From contig JABSOZ010000017.1 of NCBI GenBank assembly GCA_013215295.1, positions 81,968 to 145,967 of the forward strand: a stretch of DNA of 64,000 nucleotides. The letters run 5' to 3'. The stretch's first letter is position 1. Every line of letters begins with the position of its first letter. This DNA is from Colwellia sp. (GTDB lineage: Bacteria > Pseudomonadota > Gammaproteobacteria > Enterobacterales > Alteromonadaceae). The notes under the pieces are model-generated. The model was given only the letters and a program-made list of their open reading frames with translations, made no database searches and had not been told where the DNA came from. Position numbers and translations under genes: made by a program. Below are positions 18,440 through 27,746 of this stretch, in pieces.

Positions 18440-19069
18440 ATGAGTGACACATCAGCAGCACAAAATCAAATAAAGCAAATGCTAACCATGCAAGATGCAA
18501 TGAATTCTCGCGTAAGTGAGACATGGCGAGAAAATGATTATGAATGGTATCGCGCCATTTGGGTTGAGTGTGCTGAAATGTTAGATCATCACGGCTGGAA
18601 ATGGTGGAAACATCAAGAAATTGATATTGCTCAAGTACAATTAGAATTAGTTGATATCTTCCATTTTGGCTTAAGCCTTCGTTTAATGACTGGCGCAACC
18701 GTTGAAAGTATCACTGATACTTTAGCCGTAGAGTTGACTCAAAGCTCTGGCGAAAAAGATTTTAAAATAGCGTTAGAAAACTTAGCTTCTACTGCAGTAA
18801 GCAATAAAAGCTTTGATGCGATTGCACTAGCTGATTGCATGCGCCTAATGAATATGGATCTTGATGAACTTTTTCGTCAATACGTTGGGAAGAACACACT
18901 AAACTTTTTCCGCCAAGATCATGGCTATAAAGAAGGTAGTTACATTAAGATATGGAATAGTGAAGAAGACAACGAAGTATTAGCCAAATTAGTCAATTCA
19001 TTAGATGCCAGCGCAAGTGATTTCCAGCAACAGCTTTATGCGGCACTTGAAGAAAAATACCCTACGTAA
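18440..19069 (+). CDS. dimeric dUTP diphosphatase
   Basis: It hydrolyses dUTP to dUMP and pyrophosphate, keeping uracil out of DNA. The all-alpha dimeric (MazG-related) type is recognised by the metal-binding motifs IWVECAEMLDHHGWKWWK (E-x-x-E/D) and LELVDIFHFGLSLRL, followed by FRQDHGYKEGSYIKIW. This family is unrelated to trimeric Dut. The frame stays open upstream to a TTG at 18371, but the ATG at 18440 gives the conserved-looking N-terminus MSDTSAAQNQIKQMLTMQDA and follows an AGAG stretch, so I place the start there (209 residues). It stands alone between a barrel gene and a DUF2726-like gene. Confidence 0.85.
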   Translation: MSDTSAAQNQIKQMLTMQDAMNSRVSETWRENDYEWYRAIWVECAEMLDHHGWKWWKHQEIDIAQVQLELVDIFHFGLSLRLMTGATVESITDTLAVELTQSSGEKDFKIALENLASTAVSNKSFDAIALADCMRLMNMDLDELFRQYVGKNTLNFFRQDHGYKEGSYIKIWNSEEDNEVLAKLVNSLDASASDFQQQLYAALEEKYPT

Positions 19070-19243
19070 TTATAGCGTTACAACCTAAAAGTGCCGAAGA
19101 TAAATATCATCAACGGCCTTTTTATTATTCCCCTTCCCCCTCATTATAAAACAATCCCTTCATATTAAGATCTGTGGCATAAATTCTGCTTACTCAACTG
19201 TTATTAAGAATACCGTCAAGAATTTGAATGCCCGGAGAAGTGT

Positions 19244-19918
19244 ATGGAATTAATACTATTTGCCATGATCAGCCTAATTGTTATTGTTGCTATGTTAGCT
19301 AGCCGCTTGAATGACAATAGTTTTCCTTTTCCGTTTGATAAAAAGGAATGCCTTTTTACGCCAGCAGAGAAAAACTTTCAGAATCTATTAGAACAAGCAC
19401 TTGGTGGAAAATACCGAATTATTAATCGAGTAAAACTTGCTGACATAGTCACTATTCGTAATGGTGTTTCGAGCAGAGCAGGCCAAACAGCAAAAACAAA
19501 TGCCGACAGCAAATATTTAGATTTTGCAATATGTGATCGTGAAAGTATGAAGTTATGCGGTGTTATTGACTTAGTTGACACGCAAGGTAAAGGTTATAAG
19601 ATCAAAAAAGACTGGTTTGTTAGTGGGGCATTAGAGGCATCATCAATTCCTCATATACGTGTTAAAGTAAAAACGAATTATACCGTTGACGAAATTCGTG
19701 CCTGTATTTACAGCAAACTTTTAGGCAATAGACCACCGGTACCAAAAATTAAAGGGAAGATTATTCCTGCACCTATGTTGAAACCTCGTCCGAAGAGAAA
19801 TAAAGAAGAAGTTGGCGCGTTATCTCCTATTGCAGCTCGTGCGCAACTAGGTTCATCAGCGAGCAATGCAATGTCTCAACGTATTCCTGCACCACAAGTC
19901 GCAGCATTACCACACTAG
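19244..19918 (+). CDS. membrane-anchored DUF2726-like protein
   Basis: One N-terminal membrane helix (MELILFAMISLIVIVAMLAS) is followed by a soluble domain, residues about 35-150. Its pattern LFTPAEKNFQNLLEQAL, KYRIINRVKLADIV, KYLDFAICDRESMKLCGVID and SIPHIRVKVKTNYTVDEIR fits the DUF2726 family, a restriction-endonuclease-like fold of unknown function. Residues about 160-224 are a Pro/Ala-rich tail with basic residues, probably flexible. The classical catalytic Lys-rich core of nucleases is not obvious, so activity cannot be claimed. It is probably cytoplasmic-facing on the inner membrane. A CCGGAG stretch before the ATG supports the start. Confidence 0.7.
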   Translation: MELILFAMISLIVIVAMLASRLNDNSFPFPFDKKECLFTPAEKNFQNLLEQALGGKYRIINRVKLADIVTIRNGVSSRAGQTAKTNADSKYLDFAICDRESMKLCGVIDLVDTQGKGYKIKKDWFVSGALEASSIPHIRVKVKTNYTVDEIRACIYSKLLGNRPPVPKIKGKIIPAPMLKPRPKRNKEEVGALSPIAARAQLGSSASNAMSQRIPAPQVAALPH

Positions 19919-20074
19919 TAACTAAGTAGCATTGACAATTCATTAGCCAATGCGTTTCCTTTTCTCTCTTAATCATCCCAAAATTATCCCATGTACAAAC
20001 TGTTACCATTATCTAGCGAGCAATAAGGTAAGCTAATTACATCATTTTACCTTTCTGTTTTATAACATATCACT

Positions 20075-20752
20075 ATGAAAAAATTTATTGTTTTACTTGC
20101 TACTTTTGCCCTCTTGGTTGGCTGTAGCAATAGATTACAAGTACCTGAATCGAAGTCAGGCTTTCTGAAGGACTACCATTTATTTAAGCCAAATCCTCGT
20201 ATGGATAACTCTTGGGTAAGATCTAAAGGAAATGTTAACCTCAAAACTTTACAAAATTACAAAACAATTGCTATTGCCCCGATAGAACTATGGTTGGAAT
20301 CTAATAAGCCCACTCATATTAAGGATAAAAATAAGCAAAAAGCCCTTAACGCTTATTTTAAACAGCGAATAAAAGCAAAGATAAGTGATGAGTATCAAAT
20401 AGTTTCCCCTGGCACCAAAGATTCCTTATTAATTAGATTAGCGTTAACTAACCTTGAAGAGAACTCGCCGGAATTTGAAGTTTTAGATATATTACCTTTT
20501 CGTATAGTGATGAATGCAGGAGAAGGTGCATACCGTTTGGCCACCGATCAAAAGGCCGTTATTGGAGAAGCGGGTTTAGAAGCTGAATTTGTTGATACTA
20601 ACAGCGGTGAAGGATTAATTGCGATTATTATGCACAGTAAAAGTGACGAAATGAATGTTGATGATAATCCGAACAATATTGACAGTATCAAAGCAATTAT
20701 AAATGGCTGGGTGTCGCAGTTAGCGATCGCATTAAATGAGAAACAAAGCTAA
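20075..20752 (+). CDS. DUF3313-like lipoprotein
   Basis: A lipoprotein signal MKKFIVLLATFALLVGC puts the lipidated Cys at residue 17. The mature region begins SGFLKDYHLFKPNP, the FLxDYxxLxP pattern typical of DUF3313 proteins. It continues with a mixed alpha/beta fold (KTIAIAPIELWLE, KAKISDEYQIVSPG, DSLLIRLALTNLE). Function is unknown; the family is periplasmic or outer-membrane attached. At 225 residues it is of usual length. It lies about 100 bp ahead of mtnN in the same direction but is probably a separate unit. Confidence 0.75.
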   Translation: MKKFIVLLATFALLVGCSNRLQVPESKSGFLKDYHLFKPNPRMDNSWVRSKGNVNLKTLQNYKTIAIAPIELWLESNKPTHIKDKNKQKALNAYFKQRIKAKISDEYQIVSPGTKDSLLIRLALTNLEENSPEFEVLDILPFRIVMNAGEGAYRLATDQKAVIGEAGLEAEFVDTNSGEGLIAIIMHSKSDEMNVDDNPNNIDSIKAIINGWVSQLAIALNEKQS

Positions 20753-20853
20753 TGGGCTGTAATAAGAACAGCAAAATAAAACTTTAAAGCTGATTTAACA
20801 TTACTTTAAGGTATAATTTTACAATACTCGTTTATTGACCAAAAGATAATATT

Positions 20854-21564
20854 ATGAAAGCTGGAATAATTGGCGCAATGGAGCCAGAAGTTGCTATTTT
20901 AAAAGCAAAATTAACAAATGCTACAACTACAGAACATGCGGGATATACCTTTTATCAAGGTCTCCTCAATGGCAGTGACGTTGTTATTGTACAGTCTGGT
21001 ATTGGTAAAGTGGCAGCGGCATTAGCAACAGCGATACTGATTGATAAATTTCAACCTGACTATGTTGTTAATACAGGTTCGGCTGGTGGTTTTGAACAAT
21101 CGCTAAAAGTAGGCGATATTGTCATTAGCTCAGAGGTGCGTTATCACGATGTTGATTTAACCGCTTTCGGTTATGAAATTGGTCAATTACCTGGCAATCC
21201 TGCGGCTTATATTCCTCATCCAACACTTGTTAGTGCTGCACAGTCAGGTGTTGCTGAGTTAGAAAACATTCAAACAATGCTTGGCTTGATCACGACTGGC
21301 GATACCTTTATGACCGCCGATGATGATATTGCAAAAGCGCGCGCAAATTTTCCGACTATGGCGGCAGTTGAAATGGAAGGTGCGGCGATTGCTCATACAT
21401 GTAATCAATTTAAAATTCCATTTGTTGTTATTCGTTCTATGTCTGATATCGCAGGTAAGGAGTCTCCAACATCATTTGAAGCTTATTTGGAAACAGCCTC
21501 AGTAAACTCATCTCAATTAGTTGAGAATATGTTAAAAGCATTACAAGGTAAGAAGTTAAATTAA
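20854..21564 (+). CDS. mtnN: 5'-methylthioadenosine/S-adenosylhomocysteine nucleosidase
   Basis: It cleaves adenine from methylthioadenosine and S-adenosylhomocysteine. That recycles methyl-transfer by-products and feeds autoinducer-2 formation where luxS is present (not in this window). Motifs are GIIGAMEPEVAIL with the general-acid Glu near residue 12, VVIVQSGIGKVAAALAT, NTGSAGG, VEMEGAAIAHTC and the catalytic Asp in RSMSDIAG. At 236 residues it agrees with E. coli Pfs (232). It heads a likely transcript with the CbiB-like gene 19 bp downstream and the TRIC-like gene after that. Confidence 0.95.
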   Translation: MKAGIIGAMEPEVAILKAKLTNATTTEHAGYTFYQGLLNGSDVVIVQSGIGKVAAALATAILIDKFQPDYVVNTGSAGGFEQSLKVGDIVISSEVRYHDVDLTAFGYEIGQLPGNPAAYIPHPTLVSAAQSGVAELENIQTMLGLITTGDTFMTADDDIAKARANFPTMAAVEMEGAAIAHTCNQFKIPFVVIRSMSDIAGKESPTSFEAYLETASVNSSQLVENMLKALQGKKLN

Positions 21565-21583
21565 TAACGACTAAGAATTAAAT

Positions 21584-22567
21584 ATGACTGCTAATAATCT
21601 AACTAATTTAATTGATATCAGCCCATTCACCTATTCTGTAGTTATGCTTTATGGCGTAATTTTAATTAAATTTTTTGCATCCTATTTAGCAAGTCATGAA
21701 CCTTTACAGTTTTTCCGTTATTTTTGTGACCAACTCGCTACTAAGGTAAATAAAAGTAAAAATGATGCTCGTCAGCGAAATATTTCCGGCTTTATTGGCG
21801 TTTTAGTTACACTTAGTCCTTTAATTATTATTCTCTGGTTATTTGAAGCTTTTGTTGAAGCAACTTGGCTTTGGCAAGCTTTTTTACTTTACTTAGCTCT
21901 TGGAAATTTACATTTAGGGAAAAATGGCAAAGAGATTGCTAAACTTGTTGTTGCGAATAAAAATTTTGAAGCTAAGCAGTTATTAAACCCTTGGGTATTA
22001 CGCGATATCCAACAACTTTCTTCGTTGGGGCTGGCAAAGAGTTGTATTGAAATGTTATTACTGCGAGCAATGCAGAATTTATTTACCGTTAGCTTTATCT
22101 TCTTATTTTTTGGACCTCTTGCTGCTTTAACTAGCCGGCTGCTGATTGAAATACATTACAGTTGGAATAACAAACAGATTAATTTCCAGCCATTTGGCAA
22201 CAGTATTTCCTTTATTGTCAATATTATTCAATGGCTGCCAAGCCGTGTATTTTCATTAATATTGCTTTTTAGCTGTATTGGTAAGAATTTTATTTTATTT
22301 TTTAGATTGAGCAGACCCTACTTTTTTCAGTTAAATAATAGCTATGTGTTAAATTTATTCGCGTTGTCTCTAGAGATAAAACTCGGTGGTGTAGCAATGT
22401 ACCAAGGCATAAAGTTACGTAGGTCAAGCTATAACGATCACGGTAGACAACCTCAAGCTACTGATATTATCCATGCAAGTAAACGTATTAACCAAGTGTT
22501 TTATTTCTGCTTTTTATTTTTAGCTTTACTCGCGTTATTTACTTATTCTTTTAACATCAATGGCTAA
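21584..22567 (+). CDS. CbiB/CobD-like membrane protein
   Basis: A hydrophobic 327-residue protein with several membrane segments (residues about 17-36, 67-107, 145-175, 190-240, 300-322). It resembles the CbiB/CobD family that attaches aminopropanol to cobyric acid, especially in KQLLNPWVLRDIQQLSSLGLAKSCIE and in the late Tyr/Gly-containing LEIKLGGVAMYQGIKLRR. No other cobalamin genes are nearby, and relatives next to mtnN in other gammaproteobacteria are often poorly characterised, so the vitamin B12 role is doubtful. The context (mtnN before, TRIC-like channel 8 bp after) suggests cotranscription. Identification is moderate. Confidence 0.65.
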   Translation: MTANNLTNLIDISPFTYSVVMLYGVILIKFFASYLASHEPLQFFRYFCDQLATKVNKSKNDARQRNISGFIGVLVTLSPLIIILWLFEAFVEATWLWQAFLLYLALGNLHLGKNGKEIAKLVVANKNFEAKQLLNPWVLRDIQQLSSLGLAKSCIEMLLLRAMQNLFTVSFIFLFFGPLAALTSRLLIEIHYSWNNKQINFQPFGNSISFIVNIIQWLPSRVFSLILLFSCIGKNFILFFRLSRPYFFQLNNSYVLNLFALSLEIKLGGVAMYQGIKLRRSSYNDHGRQPQATDIIHASKRINQVFYFCFLFLALLALFTYSFNING

Positions 22568-22575
22568 TACATAAG

Positions 22576-23205
22576 ATGAATGAACTACTCTATTGGTTAG
22601 ATTTATTTGGTATTGTTGTTTTTGCTTTATCTGGCGCATTAATGGCCGGACGCTATAAACTTGATCCTTTTGGGGTAGTTGTTTTAGCTTCTGTTACGGC
22701 TATTGGCGGTGGCACGATTCGCGATATTATTCTAGATACCCCGGTATTCTGGGTTGAAAATCCTATTTATCTTTATGTCATTTTAGCTACTGCTGTTTTA
22801 ACTATTATTATCATTCGTCGCCCTAAACTCATTCCAAAACGCTTCCTACTGATTGCCGATGCTTTTGGTTTAGCGTTATTCGCCGTATTAGGCACAGAAA
22901 AAGCGCTAAGCTTAGGTGTTCCCGTATCTGTTGCTGTAGTGATGGGCACCATTACAGGTGTCGCTGGAGGAATGATCCGTGATGTAATTTGTAATGTTAT
23001 TCCGATGATTTTACGAAAAGAGATTTATGCGACCGCCGCAATATTAGGTGGCACGTTATTCGCCTTATTTCAATACTTAGGTTGGCCGGATAACATCGCA
23101 TTAATATCAGCGATACTTGGCGCACTAACACTTAGACTAGCCGCTATATATTGGCAAGTTTCACTTCCAGCCTTTCAGATTGTTGAAAAAGAAGAGAATA
23201 AATAA
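22576..23205 (+). CDS. TRIC-type / YicG (UPF0126) membrane protein
   Basis: A 209-residue inner-membrane protein with two similar halves of three helices each. Both halves carry the family glycine signature: VVVLASVTAIGGGTIRDIILD near residues 35-55, and VMGTITGVAGGMIRDVICNV near 123-142. Bacterial UPF0126 proteins are homologues of trimeric intracellular cation (TRIC) channels and probably conduct potassium or other cations; some relatives have been linked to small-molecule uptake. The start lies 8 bp after the CbiB-like stop. There is nothing irregular. Confidence 0.88.
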   Translation: MNELLYWLDLFGIVVFALSGALMAGRYKLDPFGVVVLASVTAIGGGTIRDIILDTPVFWVENPIYLYVILATAVLTIIIIRRPKLIPKRFLLIADAFGLALFAVLGTEKALSLGVPVSVAVVMGTITGVAGGMIRDVICNVIPMILRKEIYATAAILGGTLFALFQYLGWPDNIALISAILGALTLRLAAIYWQVSLPAFQIVEKEENK

Positions 23206-23258
23206 TGGCACAGCCGTTTATTAAAGCAACTGTGCCTGTTTGAGATTTGATGAAGTAT

Positions 23259-23873
23259 TTAAAATGCGTAGCTAATACCAATATTAAAAGTATCAATATC
23301 TAAATCACCTGCATCTTGATGTTGTAAACTTGTATTAAGTCCAAATCCGTTATCCCAACGATACTCCCAGCCAGCTTCTAAGAACAAACCTGTACCATTT
23401 TCATCAGCAATGCGTGTATGGTCTAAGTCAATTCTATAATCATAAAATGCCGCCCCAACTTTTGCATACAAACGATTACGCTTTGATAAAGATAAATCTG
23501 TTTTTAACGCTACAATTACTGCATTGTATTCAAAGTGGTCCGCCTGTAAATCAAACTTATTATCGTAATCTGAAAGGCAGTCCCAGTTATTGTCACTCTT
23601 TTCGGTACATTCCCAGTCATTAATATCTTCTGCGCCAGCTATACCAACTTCTAAATAATAACTCGGTGCAAACTGATAATTATAATAAAGATAACTAACA
23701 CCGACACCTTCACCATCAGTTCCTTTGCCTTTATATTCAATGCCACCGCCGCCACTGTTTAAGCCGACCGTGTGGGGGGATTCTAGATCAGTATCGGCAA
23801 AAACATTGATTGAAAAGGTACTTACTGAAAAAGTTAACAGTATTGCTGTAATAGAGTTTGAGAGTTTCATCAT
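23259..23873 (-). CDS. outer-membrane beta-barrel protein (OmpA/PagP-like small porin), unknown function
   Basis: The signal peptide MMKLSNSITAILLTFSVSTF-SINVFA is cleaved before DTDLE. The mature 178 residues show alternating strands (VGVSYLYYNYQFAPSYYLEVGIAG, NRLYAKVGAAFYDYRIDL, GLFLEAGWEYRWDNGFGLNTSLQHQ) and a C-terminal Phe in NIGISYAF, as in an eight-strand barrel. Two Cys pairs in ECTEKSDNNWDCLSDYD may form a loop disulfide. AGGAATGTT lies just before the ATG. It is convergent with the TRIC-like gene. Function is unknown. Confidence 0.75.
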   Translation of the reverse strand: MMKLSNSITAILLTFSVSTFSINVFADTDLESPHTVGLNSGGGGIEYKGKGTDGEGVGVSYLYYNYQFAPSYYLEVGIAGAEDINDWECTEKSDNNWDCLSDYDNKFDLQADHFEYNAVIVALKTDLSLSKRNRLYAKVGAAFYDYRIDLDHTRIADENGTGLFLEAGWEYRWDNGFGLNTSLQHQDAGDLDIDTFNIGISYAF

Positions 23874-24046
23874 AACATTCCTAAGTTGTTAATCCTTTCT
23901 GGATTAAGATGGAATGATTATGTTGGATAAGTTCCCAACACTCTGTTTTACAAGTGTTGAGAAGATGTTTATTTATGTAAGAATATGAGTAAACTTTGCA
24001 AGTAAGCAAATATGTCAGGTGAGTTTGGTTCCTTAAAAACACGGGG

Positions 24047-24370
24047 TTAGGCTTCAATACCCCAACCATCATTATAACCTTGATACTTTGCCGCTATTTG
24101 TTCGAACTGTGCTTCTTGAGCAATAATAGCGTCGTAGCAAGGTAACATTTTCACCGTACAGTCTAAATCCCAAACATTGGGTGTTTCGTCAGGATGAATT
24201 GCGAGTTTAATTTCTGGAGCATTCTCAGCTAAATAATCAGACATAGCTTGCGCTTGTTCTTTTTTTTCAAATAATTGAAAAAACACAACGGGATGAATAA
24301 TAGATAAATCAATACCAGCATCTTGCATTTCAGCCAAAACTTGGCCTGTTTCATCGTTTGGGAATGTCAT
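24047..24370 (-). CDS. rraB: RraB-family regulator of ribonuclease E
   Basis: The 107-residue protein carries the RraB pattern: MTFPNDETGQVLAEMQDAGI and SIIHPVVFFQLFEKKEQAQA, then WDLDCTVKMLPCYDAIIAQE and KYQGYNDGWGIEA. RraB binds RNase E and limits degradosome activity on a subset of transcripts in E. coli. The protein is acidic, as expected. An AGAGAGAT stretch lies before the ATG. It stands alone, 240 bp from the neighbouring barrel gene. The E. coli protein is somewhat longer (138), so this is a shorter form. Confidence 0.82.
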   Translation of the reverse strand: MTFPNDETGQVLAEMQDAGIDLSIIHPVVFFQLFEKKEQAQAMSDYLAENAPEIKLAIHPDETPNVWDLDCTVKMLPCYDAIIAQEAQFEQIAAKYQGYNDGWGIEA

Positions 24371-24438
24371 AATTGTTATTATCTCTCTATAAAGTATCGC
24401 TATTATAAACCGCTATTTTCTTCAACTCCACAGCAGAG

Positions 24439-24918
24439 TTAATAATTAATGTTTCCATAGGTACATAAATTACTCTGACAACTCAATTGACTCTTTTTTG
24501 GATAACTAGGGCATTTCCCAACCGAGCTAGAAACATCACCTGTTTTTGCTAAGAGAGAAGCGCCAATAGTATTGATAGCGAAGAGACAATTAACATCAGA
24601 AAATTTAATATCAACTAACACACATTGTTTTATCGATAAACATGTTAAATTTTTAAGCAATATTTCTTGTTTGACTAAACGTGACGTATTTCTTGAATAT
24701 TTAGAGGTCTTTTCAACAACTTCAACAAGTGATGTTTCAATAATACTGTTAAGTGCTCGTTTGTTTTTTTTTGCCCTATTGTCAGCTCGTTCTTGATCAA
24801 GCTGATTCTTTAAATGTGTCGTCGCAACTTCATGTTCTTTTAATAAATAACCTAAACCTAATAAAAGGGTAAAAAAAACAACTAGCGCTATCAATGTTAT
24901 CGTTAACCATTTAAGCAT
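24439..24918 (-). CDS. single-helix membrane protein, unknown
   Basis: Residues 5-27 (LTITLIALVVFFTLLLGLGYLL) form one membrane helix. A charged, probably coiled segment follows (KNQLDQERADNRAKKNKRAL), then a region with six cysteines spread over LTCLSIKQCVLVDIKFSDVN, CLFA, GKCPSYPKKSQLSCQSNLC, which suggests disulfides outside the cytoplasm. I do not recognise a family. Its start overlaps the end of the upstream DUF4136-like lipoprotein gene by 8 bp, so the two are cotranscribed and may act together at the envelope. Confidence 0.6.
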   Translation of the reverse strand: MLKWLTITLIALVVFFTLLLGLGYLLKEHEVATTHLKNQLDQERADNRAKKNKRALNSIIETSLVEVVEKTSKYSRNTSRLVKQEILLKNLTCLSIKQCVLVDIKFSDVNCLFAINTIGASLLAKTGDVSSSVGKCPSYPKKSQLSCQSNLCTYGNINY

Positions 24919-25513
24919 TGTTAATTTTACTCGTCTTACGTGAATGAGGATACTTATCTATCATCGCATCAATAGCCTGATATATTTTCAACTGAGCCTC
25001 CTTACTATTATCTTTGTCAGCATTAATTTTTAAATAATAAACACTTCGCCAAATTGAGCGTTTTTTATCAGGGTCGATAATATCAACAATTAAACTTCCG
25101 GGTATTACTTTCCAAGGCCTTTTTTCTCTTTGTGCTTCTCCGCCTCGCAAACATCCAGAACAATAAGCGACGCCTATGTTATAACGTAAAAGTTCTTTGC
25201 TATTTTCACTAACAAGATGATAAGTAATAACAATATCAGCTTCATCTTTAATACGATATTTAAAGCCATTCTTATCTAATACTTGTTCAATGGCTAGTTC
25301 AATGCTATTTCGAGTTGCATCGCTGATGTTTTGAAATTCACTAAAATCAGAGTTTCTATCATAAAAAGTGTAACTTTTCACTGCAGAAAAATTATAACCC
25401 GTTTGATATTTTGAAATTGCGGATGGGAATGATGTACAACCAGAAAGAATTAATCCTGTAACATATATAAAGGAAATAATGAGAATAATTACGGGTTTAG
25501 TGTTTTTAATCAA
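24911..25513 (-). CDS. DUF4136-like lipoprotein
   Basis: A lipoprotein signal ends in LILSGC with Cys at residue 26. The mature domain follows the DUF4136 pattern: FSAVKSYTFYDRNSDFSEF, RNSIELAIEQVLDKNGFKYR, ADIVITYHL, and GSLIVDIIDPDKKRSIWRSVY. This family occurs on the periplasmic face of Gram-negative envelopes; no activity is known. There is a CSGC motif in the middle (GVAYCSGCLRGGE). The downstream membrane protein gene overlaps it by 8 bp. Of usual length (200). Confidence 0.75.
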   Translation of the reverse strand: MIKNTKPVIILIISFIYVTGLILSGCTSFPSAISKYQTGYNFSAVKSYTFYDRNSDFSEFQNISDATRNSIELAIEQVLDKNGFKYRIKDEADIVITYHLVSENSKELLRYNIGVAYCSGCLRGGEAQREKRPWKVIPGSLIVDIIDPDKKRSIWRSVYYLKINADKDNSKEAQLKIYQAIDAMIDKYPHSRKTSKINNA

Positions 25514-25635
25514 AAGTTAAACGCATTAATATTGGAAGAGTTAAACTTCAGCCTACCTTGCTGCAAGAAAATTACAACTATTTGCGTCAACATAGATAAA
25601 TCAATTTGATGACAAGTTAATATTGAGGCAGATAA

Positions 25636-25902
25636 TTATCTTATTTGGATATCGGGAGTTGTATTAATATTACCATCTGCACTTATCGTTGCCGGAGTGC
25701 CATTTTTTAACACAAGAACCGCAGTACTTCCTTTCGATGTAAAACGAGTAAAGCGGAGTTCATAACCATATTTAGTTAAACTCTGTGCTGAAAAACGCTG
25801 GGCTAAAGTCAACTTTGTCCAATCATCATCAAGCTCTAACTCGTTTCCCGCGTTATAATGGCGCCGTTCAATTAAATTATGTCTCTTGATTTTGTTTTCC
25901 AT
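25636..25902 (-). CDS. small protein of unknown function
   Basis: The frame can be opened at a TTG at 25941, but the ATG at 25902 is preceded by TGAGCAGCACT, a fair ribosome site, giving an 88-residue protein beginning MENKIKRHNLIERRHYNAGN. It is soluble and mixed in charge, with a pattern WTKLTLAQRFSAQSLTKYGY then ELRFTRFTSKGSTAVLVLKN that looks like a small alpha/beta domain. There is no recognised family, and coding status rests on composition and the ribosome site. The nearest neighbours are a lipoprotein gene in the same direction (122 bp away) and tyrS on the other side. Confidence 0.5.
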   Translation of the reverse strand: MENKIKRHNLIERRHYNAGNELELDDDWTKLTLAQRFSAQSLTKYGYELRFTRFTSKGSTAVLVLKNGTPATISADGNINTTPDIQIR

Positions 25903-26123
25903 AGTGCTGCTCAATACTGTCTTTAATATTCGGTTCAACAAAGGGATAACTCTACAACTTGAATGAGTGACATTTTTCGGTTATTTACTCTAACCTTACA
26001 CAATAGTTACTAGCAAAAATTGTTCCATTTTATTAAAGTCGTTTTTTAACAACAAATTAGCTTAAAGGTGTCTGCTACGTTTTAGCATAATAAAGAGTAG
26101 TGTAAAAAATATTGACGAAGATT

Positions 26124-26161
26124 TTTTAAGCATTGAATTTTAAACCCTTCAATGCTTAAAA
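26124..26161. repeat. 14-bp perfect inverted repeat
   Basis: TTTTAAGCATTGAA and its exact complement TTCAATGCTTAAAA enclose a 10-nt loop. It lies 74 bp beyond the tyrS terminator on the minus strand. It may be a backup terminator or a boundary structure; the flanking T content is mostly within the stem. Confidence 0.6.
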
Positions 26162-26234
26162 TTTATAAAGCCATTTTTGACAAAAGTGCCCTGACTCAAA
26201 ATAACGACACTAATCAAGTTTATTCTAGGCATAA

Positions 26235-26261
26235 AAAAACCAGTAAACATTACTGGTTTTT
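26235..26261 (-). terminator. rho-independent terminator of tyrS
   Basis: The 11-bp stem AAAAACCAGTA/TACTGGTTTTT with a 5-nt loop lies 20 bp past the tyrS stop on the minus strand and ends in a T-run there. Confidence 0.85.
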
Positions 26262-26280
26262 ATTTTTACAATAATAATTA

Positions 26281-27486
26281 TTATATAACAGTTACTTTAG
26301 CAAATTTACGCTTGCCTACTTGGTATACAGCAGTAGTGCCCGAAGCTATTCGCAGTTTATTGTCGGTAATTTTTTCGCCTTCAATTTTAGCTGCACCCTG
26401 CTTGATCATTCGCATGGCTTCTGATGTGCTAACAACTAAGCCCGCATCTTTTAATAAATTAGCAATGGCAATTTCACCGCTGTCATTAAGAGCATTGACC
26501 GTTTTTTCTTCAATCTCATCAGGCATAGCACCTTTTTGAAAACGATTAATAAACTCTTGGTGTGCAGACTCTGCCGCTGCATCATCATGAAAACGAGCAA
26601 TTAACTCTTTGGCTAAATCAATTTTCACATCGCGAGGGTTCATACCTTCGGCAATTTTTGTTTTATAAGCGGCAACTTCTTCTATTGGTTTAAAACTCAA
26701 TAGTTCATAATAACGCCACATTAACACATCAGAAATAGACATGATTTTACCAAACATCTCTGTTGGACTATCTGTAATGCCAATGTAGTTATTTAATGAT
26801 TTAGACATTTTCTGAACGCCGTCTAAACCTTCTAAAAGAGGCATCATGAGCACAGTTTGCGGTCGTTGCCCTTCTGATTTTTGTAATTCACGGCCCATCA
26901 GTAAATTGAATTTTTGATCTGTACCACCCAATTCAACATCAGCTTCTAATGCTACCGAATCCCAGCCCTGCACTAATGGATACATAAACTCATGTATCGC
27001 AATAGCTTGACCGCTAGTGTAACGCTTCTTGAAATCATCACGTTCCATCATACGGGCAACAGTTTGACGAGAAGCTAATTTGAGCATGCCTGCAGCACCA
27101 AGTTTATCCATCCAAGTTGAGTTAAATGCCACCGTTGTTTTAGCCGGGTCTAAAATTTTAAATACTTGTTCTTTGTAAGTTTCAGCATTTGCTAGCACAT
27201 CTTCTTTAGTTAACGCTTTACGTGTAACATTTTTACCCGTCGGATCACCTATCATGCCGGTAAAATCGCCAATTAAGAAGATAACTTCATGGCCAAGTAA
27301 TTGAAACTGACGTAACTTATTAATTAATACCGTATGACCTAAGTGTAAGTCAGGTGCCGTGGGATCAAAACCTGCTTTAATTTTTAGTGGTTTACCCGTT
27401 TTTAATTTTTCTAGTAATTCACTCTCTAGCAAAATCTCTTCTGCACCGCGTTTAATTTCAGCAAACGCTTGGCTGACATCAGTCAT
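26281..27486 (-). CDS. tyrS: tyrosyl-tRNA synthetase
   Basis: It charges tRNA-Tyr with tyrosine using ATP. Class I signatures are present: [13 protein letters not shown] (HIGH-type) near residue 45, and the KMSKS loop in [15 protein letters not shown] near residue 230. An S4 RNA-binding domain occupies the C-terminus ([20 protein letters not shown]). At 401 residues with this HIGH context it belongs to the TyrRS type widespread in marine gammaproteobacteria (TyrZ-like) rather than the 424-residue E. coli TyrS. It is divergent from mepM and ends in a strong terminator. Confidence 0.96.
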   Translation of the reverse strand: MTDVSQAFAEIKRGAEEILLESELLEKLKTGKPLKIKAGFDPTAPDLHLGHTVLINKLRQFQLLGHEVIFLIGDFTGMIGDPTGKNVTRKALTKEDVLANAETYKEQVFKILDPAKTTVAFNSTWMDKLGAAGMLKLASRQTVARMMERDDFKKRYTSGQAIAIHEFMYPLVQGWDSVALEADVELGGTDQKFNLLMGRELQKSEGQRPQTVLMMPLLEGLDGVQKMSKSLNNYIGITDSPTEMFGKIMSISDVLMWRYYELLSFKPIEEVAAYKTKIAEGMNPRDVKIDLAKELIARFHDDAAAESAHQEFINRFQKGAMPDEIEEKTVNALNDSGEIAIANLLKDAGLVVSTSEAMRMIKQGAAKIEGEKITDNKLRIASGTTAVYQVGKRKFAKVTVI

Positions 27487-27746
27487 CTACTTAGCTCCAA
27501 TCCAATATAATCATAATTTATTGTTCGATTCTACTGCAATAATGCCTTTGGTTAAAAGCCTTAACTTAATATTTAGGGCAATTGTTCTATTTAATCATTA
27601 TTTCATTCGTTTTTTTTAAAGTAAAAATGCCACTCAGTCCCCGATATTACTCACTTTTATGGCAATTAAATTTTACTCAGCGCGGTTTTTTGATATAGTA
27701 AACGATAGTTGTCGTTTTATGAATCATCAAATTAGGTTGTAATGTT

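Larger units (their letters stand above)
25903..26280. other. intergenic region before tyrS end
   Basis: The 378-bp gap holds a long hairpin (26124-26161) and the tyrS terminator (26235-26261). I see no RNA gene or reading frame of note in the remaining bases. Confidence 0.6.

Noticed and set aside
21584..22567. A cobalamin riboswitch or B12 operon around the CbiB-like gene
   Set aside because: No other cobalamin genes are near and the 19-bp gap to mtnN leaves no room for a riboswitch.
23881..24072. A 63-residue minus-strand frame after rraB
   Set aside because: It overlaps the rraB end, has no ribosome site and no protein-like pattern; the region is probably the promoter and leader of the barrel gene at 23259-23873.
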